Below, one piece after another: positions 25,824-35,483 of a stretch of DNA of 64,000 nucleotides. The stretch is from CALMBW01 sp963779645 (GTDB taxonomy: Bacteria > Actinomycetota > CADDZG01 > WHSQ01), in contig CAVZYX010000015.1 in the NCBI GenBank assembly GCA_963779645.1, positions 248,001 through 312,000 of the forward strand, in the 5' to 3' direction. A program made the translations under genes and the position numbers. Positions within the stretch are counted from its first letter, which is position 1, and every line of letters starts with the position of its first letter. Below the pieces are notes generated by a model, which saw only the letters and a list, made by a program, of their open reading frames with translations, was not told the DNA's origin and made no database searches.

Positions 25824-26507
25824 TCAACCGGTGATCGCGTCGAACCCGATGTTTCCGACGTAGATCCCTACTCCGATCGCAACGAGCTGGATCATCAACC
25901 AGATCATCTTCGACCGGTCTGGATCGCCGGCCGACGCGATCGTTTCCGGAACCTCGGGTCGTACCGACCGCGTCTTCATCGCATCGGCCAATGTCTTGAG
26001 AGGTTGATTGACACCTACTCCTTGGGGAGCGGTCCAACGGAAGCCGCGCATGATCGGGCCCATCAGAACCAGTAAGGGCAATCCACCCATGAGTACGAAA
26101 ACCACGCCACAGATGATCCAGCCCCAGACGAGACCGTAGTTCTCGACCGGTGGATCGAAGCCGTACTCGAGGAAGTTGTAACCGAGTGAAAGAAACAGAG
26201 CCGGCCACGCGAAGCCGATGAAGTTGGGCACGTGATGCTTGAAGGCTTGCCACGCGTAGACGAAGCAGGCGATGATCCCGCCCCACACGCCCCCGATCAT
26301 CACGAGGGGGATCCCTTTAGGGCAGGGACGCACGGGAACGAAGGGGCCTCCCTCAGCGCAGGCCCCACCGATCTCCATGACGCTACGCATCCCAAGGAAA
26401 AGCCAGGTGAGTGCCACCGCTACCGCAGCGAGGCTCACGAAGATCGCCGCCCCGCTTGACGCGCTGGCGGTGGGTCCCCCAGACGGCTGGATCGACGTCG
26501 ATGCCAC
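25824..26507 (-). CDS. Membrane protein of unknown function
   Basis: A 227-residue integral membrane protein. Hydrophobic helices lie near residues 15-38, 65-90, 95-112, 122-145 and at the C-terminus (MIWLMIQLVAIGVGIYVGNIGFDAITG), with a short Ser/Gly-rich N-tail. I recognise no family. It is convergent with the PPOX gene, 1 bp apart, and divergent from the M14 carboxypeptidase. Confidence 0.75.
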   Translation of the reverse strand: MASTSIQPSGGPTASASSGAAIFVSLAAVAVALTWLFLGMRSVMEIGGACAEGGPFVPVRPCPKGIPLVMIGGVWGGIIACFVYAWQAFKHHVPNFIGFAWPALFLSLGYNFLEYGFDPPVENYGLVWGWIICGVVFVLMGGLPLLVLMGPIMRGFRWTAPQGVGVNQPLKTLADAMKTRSVRPEVPETIASAGDPDRSKMIWLMIQLVAIGVGIYVGNIGFDAITG

Positions 26508-26564
26508 GCAGAGAACCTAGTACCTCGGCAGGTGATGGTGCCGGACGTGCCGAACCGTTTGGGC

Positions 26565-28223
26565 ATGAAGAAGACCCTTTGTGCAGCCCTCGCCGGCCTC
26601 CTTGTCGCCCTGATCGCACCGATCGCTCGAACCGATCCCTCGGTGCTCGCGCTTGTGAGGGTCAGCGTGAGCAGCCCCGAACAAGCCGCTCTGCTCTTCG
26701 AGCGGTTCGACGAGACGCACAACCACGCTCCGGGCTCGATCGAGCTGCTCTTGTGGCCCGGGGACCGGGCGGAACTCGACGCTCTTGGGTTCCGCTACTC
26801 CGTCGTAACCGAGGACATCTACGCGCGAGACCTCGCCCTCGACGACGGCATCAACCCTCTAGTCGAGCTTCCCGGTCCCGATCGCACCGACTACCGGCGG
26901 CTCCCCGATTACAACGCCGAGCTGCAGCAACTTGCTGAAGACAACCCCAAGCTGGTGAAGCTGATCGAGTTCCCGAACCAATCACTCGAGGGACGAACCG
27001 TCTATGGGGTGGAGATCGGGTCCGACGTTACGCAGTCCGACGGACGACCCATCTTCTACGTCGATGGCATCCATCATGCTCGCGAGTGGCCGGCCGGGGA
27101 GTTCGTCATGATCTACGCGCACTACCTCGTCGAAAAGTTCAACAAAGACCCCAAAGTCACTCAGCTGCTTAAGGCTGCACGTGTCATAGCCGTCCCCATC
27201 GTCAATGTCGACGGATTCGACTACTCACGCGAGTCGGTGTTGTCCGCCAACCAGACCGTTGCCGACAACACTGATGAGACAGGGTTGGTCAACGGTTTCG
27301 AAGGGTACTGGCGCAAGAACCGTCGTTCGTTGACGGGAGTGACCGTTCCCGTGGCGCAGAAGAACCCGGATGCGTTCGGCGTTGATCCGAACCGCAACTA
27401 TTCCTATCTGTGGGGTGACAACCAAGGCGGATCATCCGGCAACATCTACGACCAGACCTACCGAGGCGAGGCCCCCTGGTCCGAGCCAGAAGTGGTCAAC
27501 GTTCGTGACCTAGTACTCAGCCGCACGATCGGCGGAGTCATCACCAACCACACCTTTCAGGCATCGGTGCTTCGTGCCGGCGGTGGAGACGCTCCCGACG
27601 ATGACATCCTCGAGCCCTTAGGCGCGCGCATGGCGGCCGAGATGAACTACACGAACGCCGGAACGGTTGGTTACCCAACGACAGGAACAACCGACGACTG
27701 GACATACGCCGTCACCGGAACGCTCGGTTTCACGATCGAGCACGGCCTGCTCGGCTTCCACCCGCCGTATGCAGACTCGGTGGGGGCGGACCACGCCGGA
27801 GTGATGAGGGCCTTCATGATCATGCTCGACGCTGTTGCCGACCCCAAGTACCACTCGATCATCAAAGGCAGGGCGGAGCCGGGAGCGAAGATCCTGTTGA
27901 CGAAAACCTTCAAGACTCCGCTGTCCCCCGGCAATCCAGTCGGTGAGAAGTCCGTCAAGGAAAGCATCGCCATCCCTCTTCGCGTGGGCAAAGACGGTTC
28001 ATTCGAGCTACACGTAGGACCGTCGACTAGGCCGTATGTCGCGAAGAGCGAGACCTATCGGTTGACCGTAAAGGTTGGAAACACGCTCTCGACGTTCGAG
28101 ATAGGTGTTGACCGCGGTGAAGTCGTAGATCTTGGAAGGATCCGACCGGGTTCCTGGCTCTTCGTGTCAGAAACGATGCGTCAAGAGGTTGAGGTCGGGC
28201 CTGGCCTTCCCCCCAGGATCTGA
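26565..28223 (+). CDS. Secreted M14 zinc carboxypeptidase
   Basis: A 552-residue exported metallocarboxypeptidase. A signal peptide (MKKTLCAALAGLLVALIAPIA) supports ATG 26565 over the upstream 26532. The M14 domain spans about residues 120-430: zinc ligands His and Glu in GIHHAREWPAGEF, the substrate-binding NRNYSY, the third His in ITNHTFQ and the catalytic Glu in GFTIEHG. A C-terminal domain of about 120 residues is beta-rich and probably binds substrate or the wall. It releases C-terminal residues from peptides outside the cell. The small secreted gene follows 64 bp downstream. Confidence 0.92.
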   Translation: MKKTLCAALAGLLVALIAPIARTDPSVLALVRVSVSSPEQAALLFERFDETHNHAPGSIELLLWPGDRAELDALGFRYSVVTEDIYARDLALDDGINPLVELPGPDRTDYRRLPDYNAELQQLAEDNPKLVKLIEFPNQSLEGRTVYGVEIGSDVTQSDGRPIFYVDGIHHAREWPAGEFVMIYAHYLVEKFNKDPKVTQLLKAARVIAVPIVNVDGFDYSRESVLSANQTVADNTDETGLVNGFEGYWRKNRRSLTGVTVPVAQKNPDAFGVDPNRNYSYLWGDNQGGSSGNIYDQTYRGEAPWSEPEVVNVRDLVLSRTIGGVITNHTFQASVLRAGGGDAPDDDILEPLGARMAAEMNYTNAGTVGYPTTGTTDDWTYAVTGTLGFTIEHGLLGFHPPYADSVGADHAGVMRAFMIMLDAVADPKYHSIIKGRAEPGAKILLTKTFKTPLSPGNPVGEKSVKESIAIPLRVGKDGSFELHVGPSTRPYVAKSETYRLTVKVGNTLSTFEIGVDRGEVVDLGRIRPGSWLFVSETMRQEVEVGPGLPPRI

Positions 28224-28287
28224 GCCCAGCGCGATTTGGTCCTTGTACCCCCTTTTCGGAGGACATGTTCCGTTGTACAAAGCGCTT

Positions 28288-28806
28288 ATGACTTCAAGAG
28301 TTCTGGCTGCAACGGCGACGCTTCTCCTCGTGCTGGCCGCACCAGCGGCGAACGCACACGTACAGAGCGAGCGAGACCCGGATGACGTTCGCGGTCATCT
28401 AGACATGGCGAAGGTCTCCTTCGATCACGACCTCGTCTCGTGGACGTTCACCATGACGTCCCACGATGGGTGGGCCCCGAAAGCCATCGGCGGAGTCAAC
28501 GGAGGCATCAACGTCTACCTCGACACGGCGGGAGACGATCGCCTCAACTACTACATCGTTTTCTCCAAGGAAAAAAAGAAAGTTGTCTGCACGATTTACA
28601 ACCGCAAAGGCGAGCTAAAGAGTGAAGGCGACGCCAACAAGACCTCAGGCAAGACCGTCAGTTGCGAGATCCGAAGCAACTCCCTCCAGCGCGACACTAA
28701 GAACGTGAAGTGGGCTTTCCAAACCAGTTGGAAGCTCTCGAAAGACGTTTACGAATTCGACTACGCACCGAACGAGGGGTACGCTAAACACAAGGTCCCC
28801 AACTAG
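28288..28806 (+). CDS. Small secreted protein, unknown
   Basis: A 172-residue protein starting MTSRVLAATATLLLVLAAPAANA, a clear signal peptide. The mature part is beta-rich and lysine-rich, with two cysteines (VVCTIYN, TVSCEIRS) that could form a disulfide. No family is recognised. It follows the M14 carboxypeptidase and overlaps the convergent FAD-oxidase stop by 4 bp. Confidence 0.7.
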   Translation: MTSRVLAATATLLLVLAAPAANAHVQSERDPDDVRGHLDMAKVSFDHDLVSWTFTMTSHDGWAPKAIGGVNGGINVYLDTAGDDRLNYYIVFSKEKKKVVCTIYNRKGELKSEGDANKTSGKTVSCEIRSNSLQRDTKNVKWAFQTSWKLSKDVYEFDYAPNEGYAKHKVPN

Positions 28807-30095
28807 CTGCCCAAGACCTGCTTCACGTATGTGTTCGAGAACATCCGTTCCGGATCGAAGCGCTCCCTGACGTCTAGGAACCTGTCCCAGTCGGGATACA
28901 GCGTTCGCAACGATTCGTGCGTTTGGAAGTGCCTCTTGCCCCAATGGGGGCGGCCCTCGAAAGCGTTCATGGCTTCCTCCACAGCGCGGAAGTAGTGCTC
29001 CCACGGCATCTTCTCGAAGACATGAACCGCTATGTAGCAGGTTTCGCGGCCCCCGGCCGGACTCAGGAAAGCATCGTCGGGGGCCACGAAGCGCACCTCG
29101 ATCGGAAAGCTCACCTTCAGAGCGGTTCGATCCGCGATGTCCTTGACCTCTCTGATCGCGGCGAGCGCATGCCTGCGGGGCACCGCGTACTCCATCTCGG
29201 TGAATCGGACCTTCCTCGAGGAGGCGAAGATCCTGAACGATCGATCCACTCGCTCGCTCGAACCCCAAGCCTTTGCCGTGATGCGATTGATCGTTGGGAT
29301 GGCCGACGGGAACCTCCGGCCGATCCTCCGGGTCACACCGAATGCACCATTGATCAGCAGCTCATCTTCGAGCCATGACTTGAAGCGCGACGGGGGCCGC
29401 GGTTCTTGGTCGACGCGGTTGTTCGTGCGCGTCTGAGCCATCTCGCTGTGAGGAAACATGTAGAACTCGAAGTGTTCATTGTCCTCTACGAAGCGATCTA
29501 GATCCCCGAGCACATCATCGAGCGGCGTCGGCGCATCGACGCCACGCAACGTGAACGCTGGAACCACCCGCAGGGTCAGCGACGTGATGACACCCAAAGC
29601 TCCGAGGGATACCCGGGCCGCGCGCCACTCATCCGGTTGTTCGGAGGCATCGATGTGAACGACTTCTCCGGCCCCCGTAACGAGGTCAAGAGCGGTTATG
29701 CCCGCACTCAGGTTCTGAAGCTTCGCCCCTGTTCCATGGGTTCCCGTTGCTGTCGCTCCGGCGATCGACTGCACGTCGATATCGCCAAGGTTCTCGAGGG
29801 CCAAACCATTCATCGCTAGGGCTGTATTGAGCGAACTCAGCCTGATACCGGCCTCAACGCGCACCAACCCAGCGTCCCTGTCGATATCCAGGACCTGCTG
29901 CATCTCGTCGAGCGAGATCAGAGTTCCGTCTGTCAGCACGGCTGGCGTGAAGGAGTGACCGGCACCGACCACTCGGACCACACGGCCCGCGTCGCGTGCG
30001 CGGCCTACGAGCTCTGTCACCTCGTCTATGGATCGCGGCTCGGCGTACTCGAACGGTTCACATACCTGATCGCCCGTCCAGTTGGTCCATCTCAC
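28803..30095 (-). CDS. D-arabinono-1,4-lactone oxidase-type FAD oxidoreductase
   Basis: A 430-residue VAO-family flavoprotein. RVVGAGHSFTPAV contains the VGxGHS motif with the usual covalent FAD histidine; GATATGTHGTGA continues the FAD site; the C-terminal RFDPERMFSNTYV closes the ALO domain. Relatives oxidise sugar lactones or alditols, producing H2O2. It overlaps the upstream PLP enzyme by 4 bp, suggesting a two-gene pathway. Which polyol or lactone is used cannot be said. Confidence 0.92.
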   Translation of the reverse strand: MRWTNWTGDQVCEPFEYAEPRSIDEVTELVGRARDAGRVVRVVGAGHSFTPAVLTDGTLISLDEMQQVLDIDRDAGLVRVEAGIRLSSLNTALAMNGLALENLGDIDVQSIAGATATGTHGTGAKLQNLSAGITALDLVTGAGEVVHIDASEQPDEWRAARVSLGALGVITSLTLRVVPAFTLRGVDAPTPLDDVLGDLDRFVEDNEHFEFYMFPHSEMAQTRTNNRVDQEPRPPSRFKSWLEDELLINGAFGVTRRIGRRFPSAIPTINRITAKAWGSSERVDRSFRIFASSRKVRFTEMEYAVPRRHALAAIREVKDIADRTALKVSFPIEVRFVAPDDAFLSPAGGRETCYIAVHVFEKMPWEHYFRAVEEAMNAFEGRPHWGKRHFQTHESLRTLYPDWDRFLDVRERFDPERMFSNTYVKQVLGS

Positions 30096-31291
30096 AGAAA
30101 AGTGCGGCCTTCGCCTCGATAGGTCGGTACCTCATCGATCACGCTCTCCCCTTCGATCAGATAAAGCCGGTCGAAGCGCTCGCACAACTCCCCCGCCTTG
30201 GCGTGACGGAAGTAGACACGGTCGCCGATCTTCAGATCTTTGGCGCTCGACCCTTGCAGAGGAGTCTGAACCTCGCCCGCCCCTTCCCTGCCGTCCAACT
30301 TCAAGCCCGCCGGCAGATAAGGCTGCGGCAGCCGCGCCCGATCGGCAGGGCCAGATGCCAGATATCCACCGCCCAAGACCGTCACGGTCTTCGGGTCCGG
30401 TCGCCTCACCACCGAAAGAGTGAACATCGCGGCCGGCGTCGGTGTGAAGTGTGAGTAGTTGTCGAAGAGTGCAGGACCATAAAGCCCCGAACCTGCTGCG
30501 ATCTCGGTGACCGCTTCTTCCGTGGCAGTGCGATCGACGCTCCCCGTTCCTCCGCCGTTGACGAACTCCAAAGGAGCGATGGATCGGACGGCCGAAACGA
30601 TCTCTGCCCGGCGGTTAGCCAGCTCCCGACTCGAACGCGATTGAACCGTCCGGAGAGCCGAGCCCATCAAGGGTCGACCTTTGGGGCGGTCTCCCACGCC
30701 TGCGATCTGAGCCTCGTAAGCCATGATCCCAACGAGCGAGAACCCATCGCGACGGACGATCTCGTTCGCGAGTCGAACCGCTTGATCCGGAGTATGGATC
30801 GGCGACCGTCTGGCACCGACTTTCACCTTCCCATCGAGCAGCCACCACCCTGCGTCGATGTCGATGCACACACGGATCGGGACGGGTCGATCCCAAGTCG
30901 CCACATCGATCAGATCCAGCTGATCGACGTCATCGACCATGACCGTGATGCGTCGCTGCGGGCTTACGGCCATCACATCCGCCAGCCTCTTGATCGCAGA
31001 TCGATCCGTGGTGGGGTAAGCGACAACAAGGTCGTCAACACCATGCTCGGCCAGCCACAAAGCTTCCGGCAAGGTGAACGCCAAGGTGCCGCTGAATCCC
31101 TCCGTCTCGAGAACGCGGCGCTGGAGCTCACGGCAGCGGACCGACTTGGACGCGAGTCGTATCGGCTTGCCCGAGGCCCGTTTCACCAGGTCGTTGGCGT
31201 TCGACCAGAAAGCGCTCATGTCGACGATCGCGAAGGGCGGGTCGAGGTCTTGAGTGGCGGCATCCAGCCGCTGGATCAACTCAGCTGACAT
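30092..31291 (-). CDS. PLP type-III amino acid deaminase/aldolase (D-threonine aldolase-like)
   Basis: A 399-residue enzyme with the alanine-racemase N-terminal barrel. The PLP lysine is in GKPIRLASKSVRCRELQ, the barrel ends with FVNGGGTGSV and TEIAAGSGLYGPALFDNY, and the C-terminal beta domain carries the metal-type ligands near the end. I start at ATG 31291 (MSAELIQRLDAATQDLDPPF); the longer frame to 31648 collides with the divergent membrane gene. Relatives cleave or dehydrate D-beta-hydroxy amino acids. It is coupled (4-bp overlap) to the FAD oxidase, an unusual partner. Confidence 0.88.
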   Translation of the reverse strand: MSAELIQRLDAATQDLDPPFAIVDMSAFWSNANDLVKRASGKPIRLASKSVRCRELQRRVLETEGFSGTLAFTLPEALWLAEHGVDDLVVAYPTTDRSAIKRLADVMAVSPQRRITVMVDDVDQLDLIDVATWDRPVPIRVCIDIDAGWWLLDGKVKVGARRSPIHTPDQAVRLANEIVRRDGFSLVGIMAYEAQIAGVGDRPKGRPLMGSALRTVQSRSSRELANRRAEIVSAVRSIAPLEFVNGGGTGSVDRTATEEAVTEIAAGSGLYGPALFDNYSHFTPTPAAMFTLSVVRRPDPKTVTVLGGGYLASGPADRARLPQPYLPAGLKLDGREGAGEVQTPLQGSSAKDLKIGDRVYFRHAKAGELCERFDRLYLIEGESVIDEVPTYRGEGRTFL

Positions 31292-31355
31292 GCCCGGGAG
31301 CGTATCCGGAGACTGTCGGGTTGACCCTCCGGGCGGTCTGGGCGACCTTAGGAGG

Positions 31356-32384
31356 ATGAAGAGAGCGTTACGGATAGGCATCCCCATCACGCTGGTACTG
31401 CTCGTCTTCTTCTTTGCCCTCCCCAAGATCGCCGACTTCTCCCAAGTGTGGTCAGAGGTAGCGGAGATGGGCTGGGGCGAACTAACGAAGTTGTTCCTCG
31501 CGACTCTCGGAAGCATCGGTACGTACTGGCTAGTCATGGTCGCCGGGCTTCCCGGCAGCACCTTCCTGCAAACAGCGAAAGTCAACCTCGCGTCCACGGC
31601 GGTAGCGAACACCCTCCCCGGTGGAGGTGCCTTCGGTGTCGGCGTCACCTACGGGATGTACTCCAACTATGGCTTCTCTAACCCAGAGATCAGCCTGCAG
31701 ATCATCGTGACGGGCATCTGGAACAACTTCGCGAAGCTCGCCCTGCCGGTGCTCGCACTCGGGTTCTTAGCGCTCAAAGGCGAGGTCAAAGGCGGCCTAG
31801 TCGTAGCTGCAGTCGTCGGGCTGCTGGTGATCCTCGCTGCTCTCGGTTTATTCGCGGCGATCCTTCGCAGCGAACAACAAGCTTTCGCCGTAGGTACCAA
31901 ACTTCAACCCATCGTCACTTGGCTAAGAAAGGCTACGAAGCGCGAGGCAAAGACCTCGTTCCCGCAGAGCATCGTCCGTTTCCGAAAGGATTCTTTGCAC
32001 CTCCTCCGCAAACGGTGGTTATGGCTTACCGTCACGACGTTTGTAAGTCATGCCGCTCTATTCTTCGTACTCATCCTCGCGTTGCGCAACGTAGGTGTGG
32101 GGCAGACCGAAGTTTCTTGGGCCGAGACACTCGCAGTCTTTGCATTCGTGAGATTGATCTCCGCGATCCCGATCACGCCAGGAGGATTAGGCGTCGTTGA
32201 ACTCGGAGCTACAGCAGCGCTCGTCGCGGCCGGTGGGAATGAGGCCGAGGTCGTGGCAGCTGTCCTGGTCTACCGGGCTCTCACCTACCTGCTACCTATC
32301 CCTCTTGGGATCGTGGCCTACCTAGAGTGGCGTCGGGGAAGCGGTGCGAGACGCGCACAGCTTGAAGCTGATCTCCCCGACTAG
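31356..32384 (+). CDS. UPF0104 / lysylphosphatidylglycerol synthase-like membrane protein
   Basis: A 342-residue polytopic membrane protein with about eight helices. NTLPGGGAFGVGVTYG and the C-terminal RLISAIPITPGGLGVVELG are the conserved blocks of the flippase-like (AglD/MprF N-terminal) UPF0104 family. It lacks the synthase domain of MprF, so it is a transporter or flippase of lipid-linked compounds by family analogy. The AGGAGG abuts the ATG at 31356 with no spacer, which is odd but the frame is otherwise clear. It is convergent with the M15 peptidase, overlapping by 4 bp. Confidence 0.85.
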   Translation: MKRALRIGIPITLVLLVFFFALPKIADFSQVWSEVAEMGWGELTKLFLATLGSIGTYWLVMVAGLPGSTFLQTAKVNLASTAVANTLPGGGAFGVGVTYGMYSNYGFSNPEISLQIIVTGIWNNFAKLALPVLALGFLALKGEVKGGLVVAAVVGLLVILAALGLFAAILRSEQQAFAVGTKLQPIVTWLRKATKREAKTSFPQSIVRFRKDSLHLLRKRWLWLTVTTFVSHAALFFVLILALRNVGVGQTEVSWAETLAVFAFVRLISAIPITPGGLGVVELGATAALVAAGGNEAEVVAAVLVYRALTYLLPIPLGIVAYLEWRRGSGARRAQLEADLPD

Positions 32385-33277
32385 CTTCCGCTCAGCGAGA
32401 AGTGCATCCAGTCCTTGAGGGAACTCCATCGGCCGCCCCATCCCCAACCGATCGAATCGAAGGCTCTCACCACAGGATCGCCTTCGAGGATCATGCCGGG
32501 ACGGACCCAACCGCGATCCAGGTAGGCAGACGCAAGTTCGGGAGCGACCGCGGCCCCGCGGAGGTACGGATTGTGGAAGGGGTTGATGTCGATCGCATAG
32601 CCGTAGGCGTGTTGCGACCATGACGAACCCTGTGTGGCTTCGCGACACTCGAACGAAGAGGTCACATTAGTGTCGCCAGTTGGCTTCGTTTTCCATTCCT
32701 GAACCTCGTCCAAGGTCACGACACGCATCTCTTCGATCGGGAAGCGCGCCTTGAACATCTCCCTGAAAACCGCCACGAGCTCTTCGGCCACGGACGCATT
32801 CGTTAGCAGCTCACCCATGTGGATCTCACGATCGAAACCCCAAAAAGGCATCTTGATGTAGGCAAGTTGTTCGAGGGTGACCGGGCACTTCGACCTCCAC
32901 GACGAACGGTCCACCACGCGGCTCGGAACGGGACCGACCTTCGCAACGAACTTGCGCGAGTCGGGTGGCGGGAAGAGGTCGATGGTCGCGAACCGCCGAT
33001 TACGCAATATCTGTGGGGTTGGCTGAACCTCGCCGAACCCGTCGATACCGGGAGGCAAGATCCTCTTACCTAGCCAGCGCGGCCGCTCCGTCACCCACTT
33101 GTTGACCTCCTCGATCTCTGAAGGACTCGGAGATGGACTAGGTGCCGCCTCAAGGGTGGGCGCGTCGGTTGGCGTTGCCGGGGTCGATTCCGCTACCTGC
33201 GGAGGTGCCTCAGTCCGACAGCCAACGGCGATCGTCATGAGAACCAGCAGCGCAGCGATCAGGGATCGGCGAGTCAT
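32381..33277 (-). CDS. M15-family D-Ala-D-Ala carboxypeptidase-like lipoprotein
   Basis: A 298-residue cell-envelope peptidase. A lipobox (MTIAVGC) ends the signal sequence; a Pro/Ser/Thr linker follows to about residue 60. The M15 metal motif is QHAYGYAIDINPFHNPY (HxxxxxxD) with the late KDWMHFSL His, so all zinc ligands are present. It would trim peptidoglycan stem peptides. ATG 33277 is chosen for the signal peptide; longer starts to 33385 are possible. Confidence 0.88.
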   Translation of the reverse strand: MTRRSLIAALLVLMTIAVGCRTEAPPQVAESTPATPTDAPTLEAAPSPSPSPSEIEEVNKWVTERPRWLGKRILPPGIDGFGEVQPTPQILRNRRFATIDLFPPPDSRKFVAKVGPVPSRVVDRSSWRSKCPVTLEQLAYIKMPFWGFDREIHMGELLTNASVAEELVAVFREMFKARFPIEEMRVVTLDEVQEWKTKPTGDTNVTSSFECREATQGSSWSQHAYGYAIDINPFHNPYLRGAAVAPELASAYLDRGWVRPGMILEGDPVVRAFDSIGWGWGGRWSSLKDWMHFSLSGS

Positions 33278-33344
33278 CTGAGGCATCACGTTATAGACAA
33301 CTCTCGGGCCGGGCCGGAGGTTGTACGGAACGAGCAGATGTGAT

Positions 33345-33821
33345 CTAGGGGCGGTACTCGGTGGCCTTGAAAGTGAACGTGACATCCGTGCCGAAGAAGG
33401 CCGAGACGACCGCGTACTTCGAGCCGGCGAGCATCACTCCGGTTTGGTTGGATTCCTCATTCGAGGCGGCACCAGAGAAGGCACAATTCTCGTCATAGAA
33501 ATAGGCATCGAGATCGTAGATACCGGTGGCGTCGGAACCACTTACCAGGACCTCGGACATCACCGTCGAGATCTCATCGGAAAGTTCGATCACGTAGCCG
33601 TCGAAGCCTTGGCTCACGGGGATCGAGCAAGTATTGATGAACTCGTTGCGTGTGATTCCGGCATCGGCCTGGTAGTCGGCAGGGTTCGCCGTGACTAAGG
33701 TCCCCTCAGCTTCGAAGGTGATCGGAGGCTTCGGCTTGGGCTTCTTCTTCGCTTGAGCCGGGATAACGGCTGAACCGCCGAGCAATCCAACTACCAGTGC
33801 TAAGACGATGGCACGGCGCAC
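33345..33821 (-). CDS. Small secreted protein, unknown
   Basis: A 158-residue protein starting at GTG 33821, preceded by AAGGAGG six bases away. Signal peptide IVLALVVGLLGGSAVIPAQA, then a KKKPKPKPP stretch and a beta-rich domain with two cysteines (NTCSIP, ENCAFSG). It resembles the pre-peptidase or Ig-like C-terminal domains of exported proteases in layout, but I cannot name the family. No operon partner is evident. Confidence 0.72.
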   Translation of the reverse strand: MRRAIVLALVVGLLGGSAVIPAQAKKKPKPKPPITFEAEGTLVTANPADYQADAGITRNEFINTCSIPVSQGFDGYVIELSDEISTVMSEVLVSGSDATGIYDLDAYFYDENCAFSGAASNEESNQTGVMLAGSKYAVVSAFFGTDVTFTFKATEYRP

Positions 33822-33881
33822 GAGGGGCCTCCTTAAGGAATCCGTTCTAGGAGGGTTCGCCGTCTCCGTCCATGACCCTTC

Positions 33882-34613
33882 CTACGGGTAGGCGAAGCCG
33901 TTGCAGTCGACGACGTAGTAGGGGTCGAGGTCGGGATCGTTGTAGTCCTCGATCACGAGCCGGCCTTCCTTCCGTCCTTGGAACCGTGCGGTGGTGCCTT
34001 CGATCTCGAAGGCCCTTTCGGACACTTTCCAGCGCGTGTTGCGAACGTCCTGCGCCTCGGTTCGCATCAAGACCAGTTTCCCTTCAGAACAACTGGCGCC
34101 TTCACCGAGACGAGAGATGCCTCCGTAGTTGATGCCGAGCGGCTCGCCCTCGAAGGTCAGCGGGACGAGGGCGCCGTCATCGACGAAGAAGAGGTTGAGT
34201 CTCGCCCAGGGGGCCCCGTGACTCGCATAATCCATGACCCTCACCCACCACTCCGAACGCCCATCGAGATCGACATCGGAGGCACCCACGGCCTGTGGAT
34301 AGTCGAGTCCGGCTTTGAATCGTTGCTCGATGTCTTCCTTCTCAGATACGAATCGCATCCGCCATGACAAAGGTCTCGAGTCGTTATCGAGAAGGGCGTA
34401 CATCGTGAGCGTCCCGTCATCTGTGGACACGATGGTCGCGCATCCGGCATCCGGAGGGAAGTCGCCGTCGTCCATCGGTGGGCAAACTCCCCCATCGACG
34501 AACGTGGCGACCGATGGAGACGCGCTCGGTGTGGAGACACGATCGCCTGACGGGGCACCACCACCGCAAGCGCCGAGCAGGCCGATTGCCGCAAGAGCTA
34601 TGTAAGAGCGCAC
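33882..34613 (-). CDS. Lipoprotein of unknown function
   Basis: A 243-residue exported lipoprotein. GTG 34613 gives a compact signal ending in a lipobox (AAIGLLGAC), better than the longer frame to 34691. After a Ser/Pro linker the protein contains a DVDLDGRSEWWVRVMDY stretch like the FG-GAP/dockerin-type calcium loops seen in surface propellers. There is no enzymatic motif. Function unknown. Confidence 0.75.
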   Translation of the reverse strand: MRSYIALAAIGLLGACGGGAPSGDRVSTPSASPSVATFVDGGVCPPMDDGDFPPDAGCATIVSTDDGTLTMYALLDNDSRPLSWRMRFVSEKEDIEQRFKAGLDYPQAVGASDVDLDGRSEWWVRVMDYASHGAPWARLNLFFVDDGALVPLTFEGEPLGINYGGISRLGEGASCSEGKLVLMRTEAQDVRNTRWKVSERAFEIEGTTARFQGRKEGRLVIEDYNDPDLDPYYVVDCNGFAYP

Positions 34614-34639
34614 CGCAATAGAGAACCACAAGCGTTCGA

Positions 34640-35365
34640 TTAGGTGCCTTTGCTCATCCGCAGCAGTGTCACGGACGCTCCAAGTATCCATACGGCGAAT
34701 AGCCCGGAGGTCAACGTGAACAGGATCAAGAAGTTTCCGACACCGAGCTCCCCGCTGACCGCCATCCAGATCCCCGAGGCGAAGCCAAGAACGCTAGCCA
34801 CGAGCGCGGTTCCTCCGATCCACCGTGCATATCCCGTCGACGAATACAACGCAATGCCGTAGAGAAACTGAGCCGCACCGAACAGGGCAATCACCGCAGT
34901 ACTGAACAACGCGATGTCGAGATATTCGATCGTTGCAAACCGTTCGAGTACCACAGCACGCGCCTGGCCAGAGCTTGCTGCCCAGTCATCCGCTACGGCC
35001 GCGAGCACGAAGCCATCCAATGCAAAGGCAACCGCGCCGAGCGCCACGGCGATGATCCCCGTCGCGAACGCAAACCGTGCCCATGCTGCTCCGGGTGCAT
35101 CGCTGATCGATCGAGCTATAGCAACGAAAGTTAGAACTCCGATGAGCGCCGCGATAATGGCGGCGAGGTGATCCACTCGCCACAGCGAGAAGTCCGAGAT
35201 CATGTCCAGCAGCTTCTCGTCCTCACCCAAGTCACTTGAGCTCATCCGTGGATGGATCACGTTCGCAACTATCGCAATGGCCCCGGTGACGATTCCAGCT
35301 CTGCCACCTATCCGGAATAGATCTGAATCAGGGATCCTCGACGTGCTCCGAGCGTCAGCGCTCAT
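34640..35365 (-). CDS. DUF4386-like membrane protein
   Basis: A 241-residue integral membrane protein with about six helices, starting at ATG 35365 just after GAGGAGAGAAC. The N-terminal RIGGRAGIVTGAIAIVANVIHP and central LDIALFSTAVIALFGAAQFLYGIAL segments resemble DUF4386/hypothetical actinobacterial membrane proteins. No catalytic residues are visible. The upstream longer start (35413) is not supported. Confidence 0.72.
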   Translation of the reverse strand: MSADARSTSRIPDSDLFRIGGRAGIVTGAIAIVANVIHPRMSSSDLGEDEKLLDMISDFSLWRVDHLAAIIAALIGVLTFVAIARSISDAPGAAWARFAFATGIIAVALGAVAFALDGFVLAAVADDWAASSGQARAVVLERFATIEYLDIALFSTAVIALFGAAQFLYGIALYSSTGYARWIGGTALVASVLGFASGIWMAVSGELGVGNFLILFTLTSGLFAVWILGASVTLLRMSKGT

Positions 35366-35454
35366 GTTCTCTCCTCGTCGGCGGGGAAGTTGCTTTCCGA
35401 TCCACATCATCATCCCTCAGCGACCTGTTGCAAAGGCGGCGACACCAGGAAACG

Positions 35455-35482
35455 AAAAGGGGGCCCGGCGTCGGCCGGGCCC
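35455..35482 (-). terminator. Strong Rho-independent terminator
   Basis: On the minus strand GGGCCCGGC-CGAC-GCCGGGCCC forms a perfect 9-bp stem followed by CCCCCTTTTCG. It ends the transcript of the decayed gene upstream (35484-35790). Confidence 0.85.
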
Positions 35483-35483
35483 G

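Noticed and set aside
31292..31648. N-terminal extension of the PLP enzyme
   Set aside because: The extra 119 residues are not conserved-looking and lie opposite the start of the divergent membrane-protein gene.
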